The position numbers and the translations under genes were made by a program. 40,887 nucleotides of DNA from contig NZ_JAHKPW010000054.1 of assembly GCF_018860755.1 (NCBI RefSeq), forward strand, positions 1 through 40,887, read 5' to 3'. Under the pieces are notes generated by a model that was given only the letters and a program-made list of their open reading frames with translations, was not told where the DNA came from and did no database searches. Shown here piece by piece: positions 1 through 8,252 of the stretch; the first letter of the stretch is position 1, and each line of letters starts with the position of its first letter. The DNA is from Colwellia sp. D2M02 (GTDB taxonomy: Bacteria > Pseudomonadota > Gammaproteobacteria > Enterobacterales > Alteromonadaceae).

Positions 1-26
1 ATATTAATGACGAACGTTAAGAGGGA

Positions 27-229
27 ATAATTAACCTGAACTCGGTTTAAGAGATATTTAACAAATTGAAATATCAGCAAAAATTATTTTTCTGAATCGC
101 TAGCTTGATAGTTTTTCTTAATTCAAGGTAAATTTCGCGTCAATAGCTTGCCTATTGCAAGTAAATTTAACAAAGAAGTTAGGAAAAATAGCTGCTAGAG
201 AAACATTTGTTAAGCCGAGCTCAGGTTAA
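27..229. repeat. Dispersed repeat with inverted ends (MITE-like)
   Basis: The first 58 bases of this stretch (27-84) recur at 40830-40887 with four mismatches. Positions 31-50 (TTAACCTGAACTCGGTTTAA) and 210-229 (TTAAGCCGAGCTCAGGTTAA) are inverted copies of each other with 18 of 20 bases matching, so 31-229 has the form of a roughly 199-bp element with terminal inverted repeats. There is no open reading frame of note inside. No clear target-site duplication is visible. A non-autonomous transposable element or other interspersed repeat is inferred. Apart from this, positions 1-259 hold nothing I recognise. Confidence 0.6.
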
Positions 230-259
230 CTAACGTATTAACTTAAAATTAATTCGCTG

Positions 260-1198
260 CTATAAGCCACAATAGCTATCAAGCTTAGGTTGCCAATGTG
301 GCACAGTGTCTTGTTGCTTAACCTGTTGCTTACGTAATGAAGCAACGGCTTGTTCAACTTGCTTATGTGATAATGCGCTATCAGCATTAAAGTAAACCCA
401 GTCAACTTCTTGATGATATTGGCGAGGTTCAGTGCTATTTAGCACGGCTTCAGGAATAAACCACAAGTTAAAGTTCATCGACATCGCGACTTCAGGATAA
501 ACATCGCTACCATGCTCAGAGAATAAATGACCGTTAATATAATACTTAATAGTGTCATTAAATACTTGCAATACAACGGTATTCCAGCCTTGTAAGCTTT
601 TCTTGTAGGTGTCATGTGCATTCACTGGTGTCCAAGGCTCTAATTGAAATGTTTCCCATGAGGTTGAAAAGAGTACATTACCTTTAACACCCCAGCCGCC
701 ATTAGCTAAATATTCAAAGTCCATTTCGCTGTAGTTTTTATCCATTGGGGCTTCAAGCGGACTAATCGTATAAAAGGTTTCAACAATACCATCACCGTCT
801 GGACCAAAATCAGGCTCATCATTAAAGTATAAGCGAGCGGCATAAGTCCCCTCTAAATATTTACGTTGATGACAAATTTGCGTATGTCGCGTGTTTTCGG
901 CACTACCGTCCGTTTTAGAGGTTAAGCGCATAACAGAGTTATTAGCATCGCTTTGGTCAACATGAAAGCTAATACCTTCATCCCACCACGTGGCATTTTT
1001 TATGCCTGGGTGCCCTACTTGAGTGCGCGCAACCCAACCATTTTTTTCTGCATCGCTTAATGTTTTATAATTAAAATCATCAAACATTACTTTGTCGTTA
1101 CTTTTGGCGATAACGCTATTTACCGGGCTTACCAATAGCGAGGCAAGTGCTATAATAAAAAAAGGTAACCGTATTGATGTGTTTTGTGTGTGTTGCAT
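260..1198 (-). CDS. Secreted GH16-like (concanavalin A-like) glycoside hydrolase
   Basis: A 312-aa protein with an N-terminal signal peptide (hydrophobic run LPFFIIALASLLV) and a beta-jelly-roll type sequence. The motif YSEMDFEYL (codons at about 707-733) fits the E-x-D-x-E catalytic signature of family GH16, with Glu158, Asp160 and Glu162 in the numbering used here. GH16 enzymes cleave beta-1,3 or beta-1,4 glucans and galactans such as laminarin and agar. The substrate cannot be told from this sequence, and family match rather than specificity is what I support. The start was put at 1198 because TTAGGG lies just upstream and the signal peptide then begins normally; an in-frame ATG at 1234 would add 12 residues. 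It is a single gene, divergent from the SEC-C gene. It could be a carbohydrate-binding or inactive relative. Confidence 0.68.
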   Translation of the reverse strand: MQHTQNTSIRLPFFIIALASLLVSPVNSVIAKSNDKVMFDDFNYKTLSDAEKNGWVARTQVGHPGIKNATWWDEGISFHVDQSDANNSVMRLTSKTDGSAENTRHTQICHQRKYLEGTYAARLYFNDEPDFGPDGDGIVETFYTISPLEAPMDKNYSEMDFEYLANGGWGVKGNVLFSTSWETFQLEPWTPVNAHDTYKKSLQGWNTVVLQVFNDTIKYYINGHLFSEHGSDVYPEVAMSMNFNLWFIPEAVLNSTEPRQYHQEVDWVYFNADSALSHKQVEQAVASLRKQQVKQQDTVPHWQPKLDSYCGL

Positions 1199-1496
1199 AA
1201 TATTCCCTAACGTTCTCATATTTATCGTTATCATTTATTGTGATCGTTTTATTACTCGCCCTAGTTCGAAATACAAACAAAGCCGCGCTATCACAAGAGA
1301 ACATTTACCCTAAAATATTGCCAATTAAATTATATGAAAGTTGCTAATTTTGTTATTAAACTTTATTAAAGCCTTATTTATAAAGACCTCTGTGGCATAG
1401 CTAATAACATCGCGTTAACTAGCTCGAGTAAAATAACTCGTCGCTAATATTGAATAAAGCCGCTAAAATAGCGTTTTTTGAAATTAGAGAATAACA

Positions 1497-1829
1497 ATGT
1501 CTAAATTTTTCTACCGTGGCCGACCTGACGTAATGACCAATTATGGTAAAAATGGTTACAAGCCAAACCCCAATGTTAAATTAGGCACTGCAGGCAGACC
1601 ATTAGTGTTAACAGTAGCCAATGAGCAACGTAGCGCAGAAGTACAAGCGTTGGCTGATCTGCATAACTTAGTCGCTAATATTACTATTGATGCTAAAGCA
1701 GATGAAAACATTGCTGAATTAGAAGTTGCCTTAAACAAGCCTAGTACCCAACGCTTTGAAAAAACACCTGAGCGTAATGATCCATGCTCATGTGGTAGTG
1801 GCAAAAAATATAAAAAATGCTGTGCTTAA
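1497..1829 (+). CDS. SEC-C motif protein, PBPRA1643 family
   Basis: A 110-aa soluble protein ending in a SEC-C zinc-binding motif (NDPCSCGSGKKYKKCC), the same Cys-rich tail found at the C-terminus of SecA, where it binds zinc and helps contact SecB or ribosomes. The N-terminus (MSKFFYRGRPDV) and length match, from memory, the small PBPRA1643-type SWIM/SEC-C family common in marine gammaproteobacteria. Function is unknown. The ATG follows AGAGAATAAC, a usable ribosome-binding site. The next gene starts 27 bases downstream on the same strand, so the two may be cotranscribed. Confidence 0.8.
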   Translation: MSKFFYRGRPDVMTNYGKNGYKPNPNVKLGTAGRPLVLTVANEQRSAEVQALADLHNLVANITIDAKADENIAELEVALNKPSTQRFEKTPERNDPCSCGSGKKYKKCCA

Positions 1830-1856
1830 CTGTGCTTTACTATACCTAGGCAGCCC

Positions 1857-2309
1857 ATGAAAATATCACACCTACAATTAAAGCTTTTATGTAACATTAC
1901 CGCCGCAGGCTTCTTTTTAGCATTTATTTATCGCTGGCATTACAATATTAGCGAACCAACGAATATGCTAGCGATTGCTGCAGCATTTGGCTTAATGTCT
2001 TATCGATTTTCACTACGCTTTAAAATGAATAACTCGTTAAAAAGTTTAGTGGAACGTCGTGAAAGTGATTTAGTGATTTCTCGATTAAAAATATCACCGT
2101 TTAGTAAAAAATCATCACTGACAAAAATTAGCGTCGCGCGTATTTCGCTGATTACAGCTGCCGACAACTACCTCTCTATTATTATTGATGGTAATGGCAA
2201 CGGTTATGATTTTCAGCTATTAGCCAATAAAGATGAAATTGTTGAGCATATACAAAGCTTATTATCGTGTGAGGAACTTGCTGGCATTAAAATAAGCAAT
2301 GTCAATTAA
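1857..2309 (+). CDS. Small two-transmembrane protein, function unknown
   Basis: A 150-aa protein with two predicted membrane segments (about residues 9-27 and 35-51) joined by a short loop, then a charged C-terminal domain of about 95 residues. That domain has alternating hydrophobic strands (ARISLITAADNYLSIIID), suggestive of a small beta-rich cytoplasmic domain. I do not recognise the family. It lies 27 bases after the SEC-C gene on the same strand and is followed by a terminator hairpin, so it is probably the last gene of a two-gene unit. The Shine-Dalgarno sequence is weak (AGGCAG). Confidence 0.6.
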   Translation: MKISHLQLKLLCNITAAGFFLAFIYRWHYNISEPTNMLAIAAAFGLMSYRFSLRFKMNNSLKSLVERRESDLVISRLKISPFSKKSSLTKISVARISLITAADNYLSIIIDGNGNGYDFQLLANKDEIVEHIQSLLSCEELAGIKISNVN

Positions 2310-2344
2310 CATTCAGGTTAACTAATAAGCGACAGATAAAACTA

Positions 2345-2380
2345 AAAAGGCACCTCATTATTGAAGTGCCTTTTATTATT
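2345..2380. terminator. Bidirectional intrinsic terminator
   Basis: AAAAGGCAC (2345-2353) pairs with GTGCCTTTT (2366-2374) across a 12-base loop. The stem is flanked by a T-rich run on the right (ATTATTTTT) and by A's on the left, so it can end transcripts from both sides. It lies between the convergent 150-aa gene and ppnP. Confidence 0.8.
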
Positions 2381-2397
2381 TTTAAGGTGTTATAGCA

Positions 2398-2712
2398 CTA
2401 AGCAATGTAGCTACAACAGTAATCAATAATTGTTTTTGCTTTTACATCAAAACTACTGTTTGCTGGTACTTCAAATGACTCACCGCCTTTAATTGGTAAC
2501 CACTGCTGTGCGCCAGCTAATAAAATTTCACATTCACCCGCTGTAATTTCCATAAGTTCATGTTCATTAGTACCAAAGGTGTAGTCGCCTGGCATCATAA
2601 TACCTAAGGTTTTAAAGCTACCATCTTCGAACGTTACTTTTCGACTCGTAACCTTACCGTCAAAATAAACATTCGCGGCTCTAGTTACAGTAACATTATT
2701 AAATTCGCTCAT
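2398..2712 (-). CDS. ppnP: Pyrimidine/purine nucleoside phosphorylase PpnP
   Basis: A 104-aa single-domain cupin. The sequence closely follows the DUF1255/YaiE family (e.g. YFDGKVTSR, GIMMPGDYTFGT, HELMEITAGE, FEVPANSSFDVK). In E. coli the family member, PpnP, phosphorolyses many nucleosides to ribose-1-phosphate and free base. It is slightly longer than the 94-aa E. coli protein. The strong Shine-Dalgarno AGGGGA eight bases before the ATG fixes the start. It is transcribed alone, convergent with the gene at 1857-2309. Confidence 0.9.
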   Translation of the reverse strand: MSEFNNVTVTRAANVYFDGKVTSRKVTFEDGSFKTLGIMMPGDYTFGTNEHELMEITAGECEILLAGAQQWLPIKGGESFEVPANSSFDVKAKTIIDYCCSYIA

Positions 2713-2802
2713 TGATATTCCCCTTTGCTTTGTAAAATGAATAAGCTCTGCTTATATAAGATAAATTGATTTCAGTGTTGTTGTGCTTAAAAACTCCATA
2801 AA

Positions 2803-2871
2803 AAAAGCATTCGTCCTCAGGATAAATGCTTTTATATTTGCTGTACTCCAACCTTATTGAAATACAGCAAA
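2803..2871 (-). terminator. Tandem hairpins after ilvC (terminator)
   Basis: Reading in the ilvC direction, a perfect 9-bp hairpin comes first: TTTGCTGTA (2837-2845) with TACAGCAAA (2863-2871). It is followed by AAAAGCATT (2803-2811) with AATGCTTTT (2825-2833), whose minus-strand product ends in a run of seven T's. The second hairpin is a standard intrinsic terminator. The first may act as a 3' stabilising stem or a back-up terminator. Confidence 0.75.
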
Positions 2872-2907
2872 CCATTGAAATTAATTAGTTAATAACAATT
2901 AAGTTGA

Positions 2908-4392
2908 TTAAACGTTAGCTTCAACAATTTTTTTCATGTCAGTCATGTAACCACGAAGCTCTTTACCAATCACTTCTACGCCATGGCTGCGAATTGCTTC
3001 ATTAACTTCAATTAAACGTACGTTATCAACGCCATTTGAACTTGTTTGAACACCTTCACCTAATTGCTCAAGGGTTAAGTTACTTGCGTATTCTTCAAGT
3101 AATGGCACTGCTGCGTGAACAAATAAGTAGTTACCGTACTCAGCTGTGTCAGAAATTACTACGTTCATTTCGTATAATTTATTACGTGCAATACAGTTAG
3201 CAATAAGTGGTGTTTCATGAAGTGATTCATAATACGCTGACTCTTCAATAATGCCCGCAGCAACCATAGCTTCAAATGCTAGTTCAACACCAGCTTTGAT
3301 CATAGCAACAACAAAAATACCTTTGTCGTAGTACTCTTGCTCTGTAATTTCTACATCGCAATCTGCGGCTAATTCAAATGAAGTTTCAGCCGTTTGTGCA
3401 CGCCACTTAAGTAGGTTAGCATCGTCATTTGCCCAGTCTTCCATCATAGTTGCAGAGAAGCGGCCTTCAATGATGTCATCCATGTGCTTTTCAAATAATG
3501 GACGTAAAATAACTTTTAATTCTTCAGACATATCAAACGCTTTGATTTTCGCAGGGTTTGATAAACGATCCATCATGTTAGTAATACCACCGTGCTTTAA
3601 GCCTTCAGTAGTTGTTTCTAAACCGTATTGTAATAATTTACGTGCGTAAGCAGCGTCAATGCCTTGAGCAACTAATTGCTTATGACCTAGTACCGCCGCT
3701 GTTTGTAACATACCACAAAGAATAGTTTGCTCGCCCATTAAATCAGACTTAACTTCAGCAATGAAAGAAGACTCTAAAACACCCGCTCTGTCGCCACCTG
3801 TTGCAGAAGCATACGCTTTAGCAATCGCTAAACCGTTACCTTGTGGGTCGTTTTCAGGGTGAACAGCGATAAGTGTTGGTACACCAAAACCACGTTTGTA
3901 TTCTTCACGTACTTCAGTACCAGGACACTTAGGAGCAACCATAACTACTGTAATGTCAGGGCGAATTTGCATGCCTTCTTCAACAATGTTGAAGCCATGA
4001 GAGTACGCAAGAGTTGCGCCGTGCTTCATTAGTGGCATTACCGCAGTAACGGCTGAAGTGTGTTGCTTATCAGGTGTTAAGTTTAAAACTAAATCTGCTT
4101 GAGGAATTAATTCTGCGTAGTTACCTACAGTAAAACCATTCTCAGTAGCCCACTGCCATGATTGACGTTTTTCGCTAATTGCTGCATCACGTAAAGCGTA
4201 AGAAATATTTAAACCTGAATCACGCATGTTTAAACCTTGGTTTAAACCTTGAGCGCCACAACCAACAATAACAATGTTCCAATCTTTAATGAAGTTACAG
4301 CCATCGCTAAACTCTTCACGCTTCATAAAACGACATTTGCCTAATTGGCCTAATTTTTCACGTAAACTTAACGTATTGAAATAGTTGCTCAT
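2908..4392 (-). CDS. ilvC: Ketol-acid reductoisomerase (NADP+), class II
   Basis: A 494-aa protein, close in length to the 491-aa E. coli long-form enzyme with its duplicated C-terminal domain. It isomerises and reduces 2-acetolactate and 2-aceto-2-hydroxybutanoate to the dihydroxy acids of valine and isoleucine synthesis, using NADPH and Mg2+. The start [20 protein letters not shown], the Rossmann nucleotide motif [18 protein letters not shown] (about residues 43-60), and blocks such as [24 protein letters not shown] and [18 protein letters not shown] are all present. It is transcribed divergently from ilvY across a 165-base region holding IlvY-type operators, the same arrangement as in E. 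coli, where IlvY activates ilvC in response to its own substrates. Confidence 0.97.
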   Translation of the reverse strand: MSNYFNTLSLREKLGQLGKCRFMKREEFSDGCNFIKDWNIVIVGCGAQGLNQGLNMRDSGLNISYALRDAAISEKRQSWQWATENGFTVGNYAELIPQADLVLNLTPDKQHTSAVTAVMPLMKHGATLAYSHGFNIVEEGMQIRPDITVVMVAPKCPGTEVREEYKRGFGVPTLIAVHPENDPQGNGLAIAKAYASATGGDRAGVLESSFIAEVKSDLMGEQTILCGMLQTAAVLGHKQLVAQGIDAAYARKLLQYGLETTTEGLKHGGITNMMDRLSNPAKIKAFDMSEELKVILRPLFEKHMDDIIEGRFSATMMEDWANDDANLLKWRAQTAETSFELAADCDVEITEQEYYDKGIFVVAMIKAGVELAFEAMVAAGIIEESAYYESLHETPLIANCIARNKLYEMNVVISDTAEYGNYLFVHAAVPLLEEYASNLTLEQLGEGVQTSSNGVDNVRLIEVNEAIRSHGVEVIGKELRGYMTDMKKIVEANV

Positions 4393-4439
4393 GCTGATTC
4401 CTCTAACTTGATAAAGTTGAATATTCTAAAATAAATTGA

Positions 4440-4454
4440 GTCAGGTTTTCTGAC
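4440..4454 (-). promoter_or_regulatory. Small hairpin in the ilvC 5' region
   Basis: GTCAG (4440-4444) and CTGAC (4450-4454) form a 5-bp stem with a 5-base loop. If ilvC transcription starts near 4457, as the candidate -10 (TATGCT, 4469 down to 4464) suggests, this hairpin would sit at the very 5' end of the mRNA. A role in mRNA stability is inference. Confidence 0.35.
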
Positions 4455-4463
4455 AGTGGAATT

Positions 4464-4530
4464 AGCATACGCTAGTCAAAGCGTTGCAAAAAGTGATATA
4501 TTCGCACCATCGCGTTGCATTTTTTGCAAC
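4464..4530. promoter_or_regulatory. IlvY operator pair and divergent ilvC/ilvY promoters
   Basis: GTTGCA-TTTTT-TGCAAC (4514-4530) is a perfect inverted repeat. A second, less perfect half-site GTTGCAAAAAGTG begins at 4483, 31 bases (about three helical turns) away. LysR-type regulators such as IlvY bind two operators of this kind. For ilvC (minus) a -10 TATGCT lies at 4469-4464 with a poor -35 TTTTTG at 4492-4487 overlapping the 4483 site, as expected of an activator-dependent promoter. For ilvY (plus) TAGTCA (4474-4479) and TATATT (4498-4503) are candidate -35/-10 elements, placing the 4514 operator just after the start point, where it could mediate autorepression. Box positions are seen; the binding is inferred from E. 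coli. Confidence 0.6.
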
Positions 4531-4557
4531 ACAAGACAATTCACAGAGGACTGGGTT

Positions 4558-5439
4558 ATGGATCAAAAAGCACTTGCGATGTTTGCGCATTTAAGTCAAA
4601 GCTTGCACTTTGGTAAAACCGCACAAGCACATCATATTAGTCCGTCAACCCTCAGCAGAGCAATTCAACGTATTGAAGATGAAGTAGGTACCGCCTTGCT
4701 ACATCGTGATAACCGTACTGTGGTACTAACTGAAAATGGTAAAAAGTTTAAGCAATACGCCGAGCAACAGCTCGAATACTGGCAAACCTTTAAGCAATCA
4801 ATCGACCAAGCACAGCAAGCCCTAACTGGAAAATTACACATGTACTGTTCGGTTACTGCCGCCTATAGCCACTTACCGCCGCTGTTAGAGCGTTTTAGAT
4901 CGCAGCACCCGTTAGTTGAAATCATGTTAACCACCGGTGATGCCGCCGATGCACTTGAACAAGTACAAAACCAATCGGTTGACGTTGCTATAGCCGCACA
5001 CCCTGAACATTTACCGCGCAGTGTTTATTTTCAACATTTAGACACCATTGCCCTTGCCGTAATAGCGCCAACGATGAGCTGTAAAGTACAGCAGCAACTG
5101 AACGAAAAAATATTACCTTGGTCAAAAATCCCAATAATCTTACCCGAGCATGGCGCTGCTCGAAAACGTTTCGAACCTTGGTATCGCAAAAAACAACAAG
5201 GTAAACCAAATATTTATGCGACGGTTTCAGGGCATGAAGCTTTAGTGAGTATGGTAGCTTTAGGTTGTGGCGTTGGCATAGTGCCACAAGTGGTCGTTGA
5301 CAATAGTCCAGTAAAAGATCGAGTTAGAAACTTAGAGAATATTGGTGAGATTGAACCATTTGAATTAGGGGTGTGTTGTTTAAATCAAAATAAAGCACAG
5401 CCCCTAATGAAAGCATTTTTTCAAGCCATTGCTGAGTAG
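4558..5439 (+). CDS. ilvY: LysR-family regulator IlvY
   Basis: A 293-aa LysR-type transcriptional regulator. The N-terminal winged helix-turn-helix (about residues 1-60, HISPSTLSRAIQRIEDEVG) is followed by a periplasmic-binding-like effector domain. Blocks such as CSVTAAYSHLPPLLERFR, MLTTGDAADALEQV, YATVSGHEALVSMVALGCGVG and PFELGVC match E. coli IlvY. It should activate ilvC when acetolactate or acetohydroxybutyrate accumulates, and repress itself. The reading frame is open back to 4456, but the ATG at 4558 is preceded by AGAGGA and aligns with the E. coli start. The upstream 34 codons also overlap the operators, so I reject them. The gene converges on the PEP-CTERM gene, with only 13 bases between the stops. 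Confidence 0.95.
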   Translation: MDQKALAMFAHLSQSLHFGKTAQAHHISPSTLSRAIQRIEDEVGTALLHRDNRTVVLTENGKKFKQYAEQQLEYWQTFKQSIDQAQQALTGKLHMYCSVTAAYSHLPPLLERFRSQHPLVEIMLTTGDAADALEQVQNQSVDVAIAAHPEHLPRSVYFQHLDTIALAVIAPTMSCKVQQQLNEKILPWSKIPIILPEHGAARKRFEPWYRKKQQGKPNIYATVSGHEALVSMVALGCGVGIVPQVVVDNSPVKDRVRNLENIGEIEPFELGVCCLNQNKAQPLMKAFFQAIAE

Positions 5440-5452
5440 CAATATTATTGAA

Positions 5453-6124
5453 TTAGTTAAATTTTCTAGCCAATGCTAACAAAGGTAAAGCAAATAAAAA
5501 CAAAGTGCTCGGCTCAGGAATATTATTGGTCGAGCTCACTTCAACCATAACATTATCAATACCCCAACTCTCATCCGCCATACTTTGCAAACCTGATGCA
5601 TTGAAATTGAACTGAACATCATTAGCGGCATGCGCAAACGTAAAGCTCAAATTATACACAGAATCACCATAAAATGAGTAACCTAAGCTATTAATCTCTG
5701 CGGCGTCGGTATGGGCAACAAAGTCACCATTGGCATTGCTCGCTGAATAACTTTGATTATGATTAAATTCAGGTGTATTACTAAAAGTAGTACTCAACAA
5801 ACTAAGTCCGTTAGCTAAACCAAAAGTAAAAACATCAAAGCCACCGCCACTCACTTGATTTCCATCCCACGATTGAATAACAAACAAGTCAAAAGATATT
5901 GTCATCGTATTATGTGCTTCAAGGTTATCAAGCGATAAACTCACCGTTTCATTACCAAACTGCCCGAGAAAACTGCGATTGCCCACAGGTGTAATATCTA
6001 ACAACGATGTTGACCATGGTGCACCAGCACTTGCTTCAAAGTCGTTTTGGTAAATAATACTTGCTTGGCTAACTTGCGTTAATAATAAACTACAAGCCAC
6101 GATTATTTTTCCTAATAAATTCAC
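5453..6124 (-). CDS. PEP-CTERM sorting-domain secreted protein
   Basis: A 223-aa exported protein. It has a signal peptide (KIIVACSLLLTQVSQAS), a beta-rich central domain of about 170 residues with a low Cys content, and a C-terminal sorting signal NNIPEPSTLFLFALPLLALARKF (shown here only to its key parts: PEP motif, hydrophobic helix, short basic tail). PEP-CTERM proteins are recognised by exosortase (EpsH/XrtA-type) and processed near the PEP motif, and are linked to exopolysaccharide production. No exosortase is in this window. The central domain (WGIDNVMVE near its end) resembles the beta-sandwich body of many PEP-CTERM proteins; its ligand is unknown. It sits alone between convergent ilvY and the upstream comM. 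Confidence 0.85.
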   Translation of the reverse strand: MNLLGKIIVACSLLLTQVSQASIIYQNDFEASAGAPWSTSLLDITPVGNRSFLGQFGNETVSLSLDNLEAHNTMTISFDLFVIQSWDGNQVSGGGFDVFTFGLANGLSLLSTTFSNTPEFNHNQSYSASNANGDFVAHTDAAEINSLGYSFYGDSVYNLSFTFAHAANDVQFNFNASGLQSMADESWGIDNVMVEVSSTNNIPEPSTLFLFALPLLALARKFN

Positions 6125-6273
6125 TTAATTTACTCCGTTAAAAAATTGGAATTCAAACATAGCAAAAACAAGCAAGCATTAAAATAACATTTAGTTACAT
6201 TCTGGTTTCACTTTAATTACAAAGTGACATTGTAGGTGTTAAGATCAAAATCAATCGATAGCTCCAAAAAAAC

Positions 6274-7794
6274 TTATGCCACCGCACTAGTTAAGTGCCT
6301 AAGTAGCCTGTCCATCGCTCGGTACGAAAGTGCTTCCATCAAGTGTGTTTTTAAAATCATTTGACTAGCTTCCATATCAGCTAGCGTTCGCGCAATTTTA
6401 ATAATTTTGTGATGAGCGCGGGTCGACAAACCAAGACGCTCTACAGCCAGCTCTAAAAATTCATTATCATCAACATTCAACTGACAATATTTTTTTATTT
6501 CGGCGGTACTCAAGTGAGCATTCGCTTTACCTTGGCGAGCCATTTGAATATTGCGGCTTACTTGCACGCGAGCTTGTACCGTTTCACTATTTTCATTTTC
6601 TTGCGTATCAGCCGACCAAGTACCACGGGGTAAACGAGCCACTTCAATTTGAATATCAATACGGTCAAGAAAAGGCCCTGAAACCCGACTCAAATAACGT
6701 AACACCTGCTCAGGCGTACTGCGTTTGTCGTTATAAAACCCAGTTGGGCTAGGATTCATAGCACCAATTAATTGAAAGCGTGCTGGAAACGACTGCTTAT
6801 GCAAAGCCCTCGAAATGGTAACTTCGCCTGACTCCATCGGCTCTCGTAAAACATCAAGCACCTTGCGCTCAAATTCAGGTAACTCATCTAAAAACAAAAC
6901 ACCATTGTGCGCTAACGATATTTCACCCGGCTGAGGCTGACTACCGCCACCAACCAGTGCTGCTGACGATGCGGTATGGTGCGGCGCTCTAAATGGGCGA
7001 GTGTGCCATGAATGACTATCAATTTTTTGATGACTGATAGATTGAATCGCAGCAACATCAAGTGCTTCAGCCTCGGTCATCGCAGGTAAAATTCCTGCTA
7101 ATCGGCTTGCTAACATGGTTTTCCCCGTACCTGGCGGACCAATAAACAAAAGATTATGTCCGCCTGAAGCGGCAATTTCTAAGGCACGCTTTGCTAAAGG
7201 CTGACCAATAACGTCACTAATGTCTAACGCCGACGGGACTCGTACAATATTCGCTTCACGTTGTTCAACAAAATTGAGCGTTTGTTGCCCTGAAAAATGC
7301 GGGAACAATTGCGTTAAATGATTAATAGCTAATATTTTGGCTTGTTTTATCCAACTAGCCTGCTCAGCATTTTGTACAGGAATAATGAGTGTGCGCCCAC
7401 TGTTGTGGCTGGCTAAAGCCGCAGGAATTTCACCAACAATAGCGCGTAACTCTCCTGATAACGCTAATTCGCCGGCGAATTCATATTGGCTTAAATCAAC
7501 AGGCGGTAATTGCTCTGAGGCTGCCAAAATACCAATAGCAATGGGTAAATCAAAGCGGCCACCCTCTTTGGGTAAATCGGCAGGGGCAAGGTTTATGGTA
7601 ATACGCTTCGCTGGAAATTCGTAGCCGCAGTTGATGATAGCGCTACGTACTCTGTCTTTTGATTCTTTTACTGATGTTTCGGGTAAACCGACAATATTAA
7701 ACGCGGGTAAGCCGTTAGCAAGGTGAACTTCCACGGTAACCAAAGGTGACTCAAGTCCTACACGAGCGCGACTATAAACACAGGCAAGTGACAT
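6274..7794 (-). CDS. comM: YifB/ComM-family Mg-chelatase-like AAA+ ATPase
   Basis: A 506-aa protein. It has an N-terminal Lon-protease-like (ChlI) domain, then an AAA+ Mg-chelatase domain with Walker A GPPGTGKT at residues 219-226 and Walker B GVLFLDELPEF, then the C-terminal YifB domain (STRAHHKIIKIARTLADME). In Vibrio and Acinetobacter ComM is a hexameric branch-migration helicase that aids integration of DNA during natural transformation. The start MSLACVYSRARVG aligns with E. coli YifB and has a GGA upstream; 27 further in-frame codons reach 7875 but lack family similarity. It is divergent from ilvL, the same neighbour relationship as yifB-ilvL in E. coli. Confidence 0.93.
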   Translation of the reverse strand: MSLACVYSRARVGLESPLVTVEVHLANGLPAFNIVGLPETSVKESKDRVRSAIINCGYEFPAKRITINLAPADLPKEGGRFDLPIAIGILAASEQLPPVDLSQYEFAGELALSGELRAIVGEIPAALASHNSGRTLIIPVQNAEQASWIKQAKILAINHLTQLFPHFSGQQTLNFVEQREANIVRVPSALDISDVIGQPLAKRALEIAASGGHNLLFIGPPGTGKTMLASRLAGILPAMTEAEALDVAAIQSISHQKIDSHSWHTRPFRAPHHTASSAALVGGGSQPQPGEISLAHNGVLFLDELPEFERKVLDVLREPMESGEVTISRALHKQSFPARFQLIGAMNPSPTGFYNDKRSTPEQVLRYLSRVSGPFLDRIDIQIEVARLPRGTWSADTQENENSETVQARVQVSRNIQMARQGKANAHLSTAEIKKYCQLNVDDNEFLELAVERLGLSTRAHHKIIKIARTLADMEASQMILKTHLMEALSYRAMDRLLRHLTSAVA

Positions 7795-8017
7795 AAAAAT
7801 TCCATTTAGTAATTCCCTTTTTTCTAGTGTAGACCAGTTTTTTTCAATTAGTCTTATTCCTCTCAGTTCATTCAATTAAAAAAAGACTCTAATAAAAAAA
7901 CTTGCTATCACACCAAAAGCTATGGTACTAATTTAATAAGTGCACGAAAGCTGAATAAAAATTAACTAGAACAAAATAAAAATTCAGTTTTAACAATAAA
8001 AAATAAAGAACGATAAA

Positions 8018-8098
8018 ATGCATAAATTTAACTCAATTATTATTAACGTCCTCGTCGTGGTGATTATTAAAACATCGCGAGGGTTTTCGTTGAGCTAA
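8018..8098 (+). CDS. ilvL: ilv operon leader peptide
   Basis: A 26-codon ORF beginning MHKFNSIIINVLVVVII and ending in SLS-stop. It holds five Ile, four Val and two Leu codons, nine of them (Ile and Val) packed into codons 7-17. The position directly before a terminator/antiterminator pair and ilvG identifies it as the attenuator leader. Translation speed through the Ile/Val/Leu codons senses the charged tRNA level. The ribosome-binding site is weak (AAAGAACGATAAA). Confidence 0.93.
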   Translation: MHKFNSIIINVLVVVIIKTSRGFSLS

Positions 8099-8157
8099 AA
8101 AATAGCAATTTATCGAAAAACAAACCCTCGCTTCTATGAACCGGGGGTTTTTTATTA
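8048..8157 (+). promoter_or_regulatory. ilvGMEDA transcription attenuator
   Basis: Three mutually exclusive stems can be drawn. Segment 1 (about 8048-8055, GTCCTCGT) pairs with segment 2 (8077-8084, containing CGAGG), with an outer AACG/CGTT pair at 8045-8048 and 8088-8091. Segment 2 (8077-8086, GCGAGGGTTT) is perfectly complementary over 10 bases to segment 3 (8122-8131, AAACCCTCGC), forming the antiterminator. Segment 3 (8122-8130) pairs with segment 4 (8142-8150), forming the terminator, followed by TTTATTATT. A ribosome stalled on the Ile/Val codons covers segment 1 and frees segment 2, so transcription continues. I could not assign the promoter with confidence within 7876-8017. Confidence 0.9.
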
Positions 8158-8252
8158 TTCAACGTAAAACTAGAGTAATAACTTGATTTTAAGAACATTT
8201 TTTAAACATAACTTTTGAACGTAATTTTTAACAAAACAATTTTGGATTTATC

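Noticed and set aside
1208..1233. Fur-like GATAAC/GATAAA repeat upstream of the GH16-like gene
   Set aside because: Only about 10 of 15 positions of the 7-1-7 consensus agree, unlike the perfect site at 31330.
2301..2325. TTCAGGTTAACTAA resembling an end of the dispersed repeat
   Set aside because: Too short, and no partner inverted end nearby; chance match is likely.
4456..4557. Upstream extension of ilvY (34 extra codons)
   Set aside because: It overlaps the operators, lacks a ribosome-binding site, and the ATG at 4558 has AGAGGA and aligns with the E. coli start.
7795..7875. Upstream extension of comM (27 codons)
   Set aside because: No similarity to the YifB family before MSLACVYSRARVG, which is the normal start.
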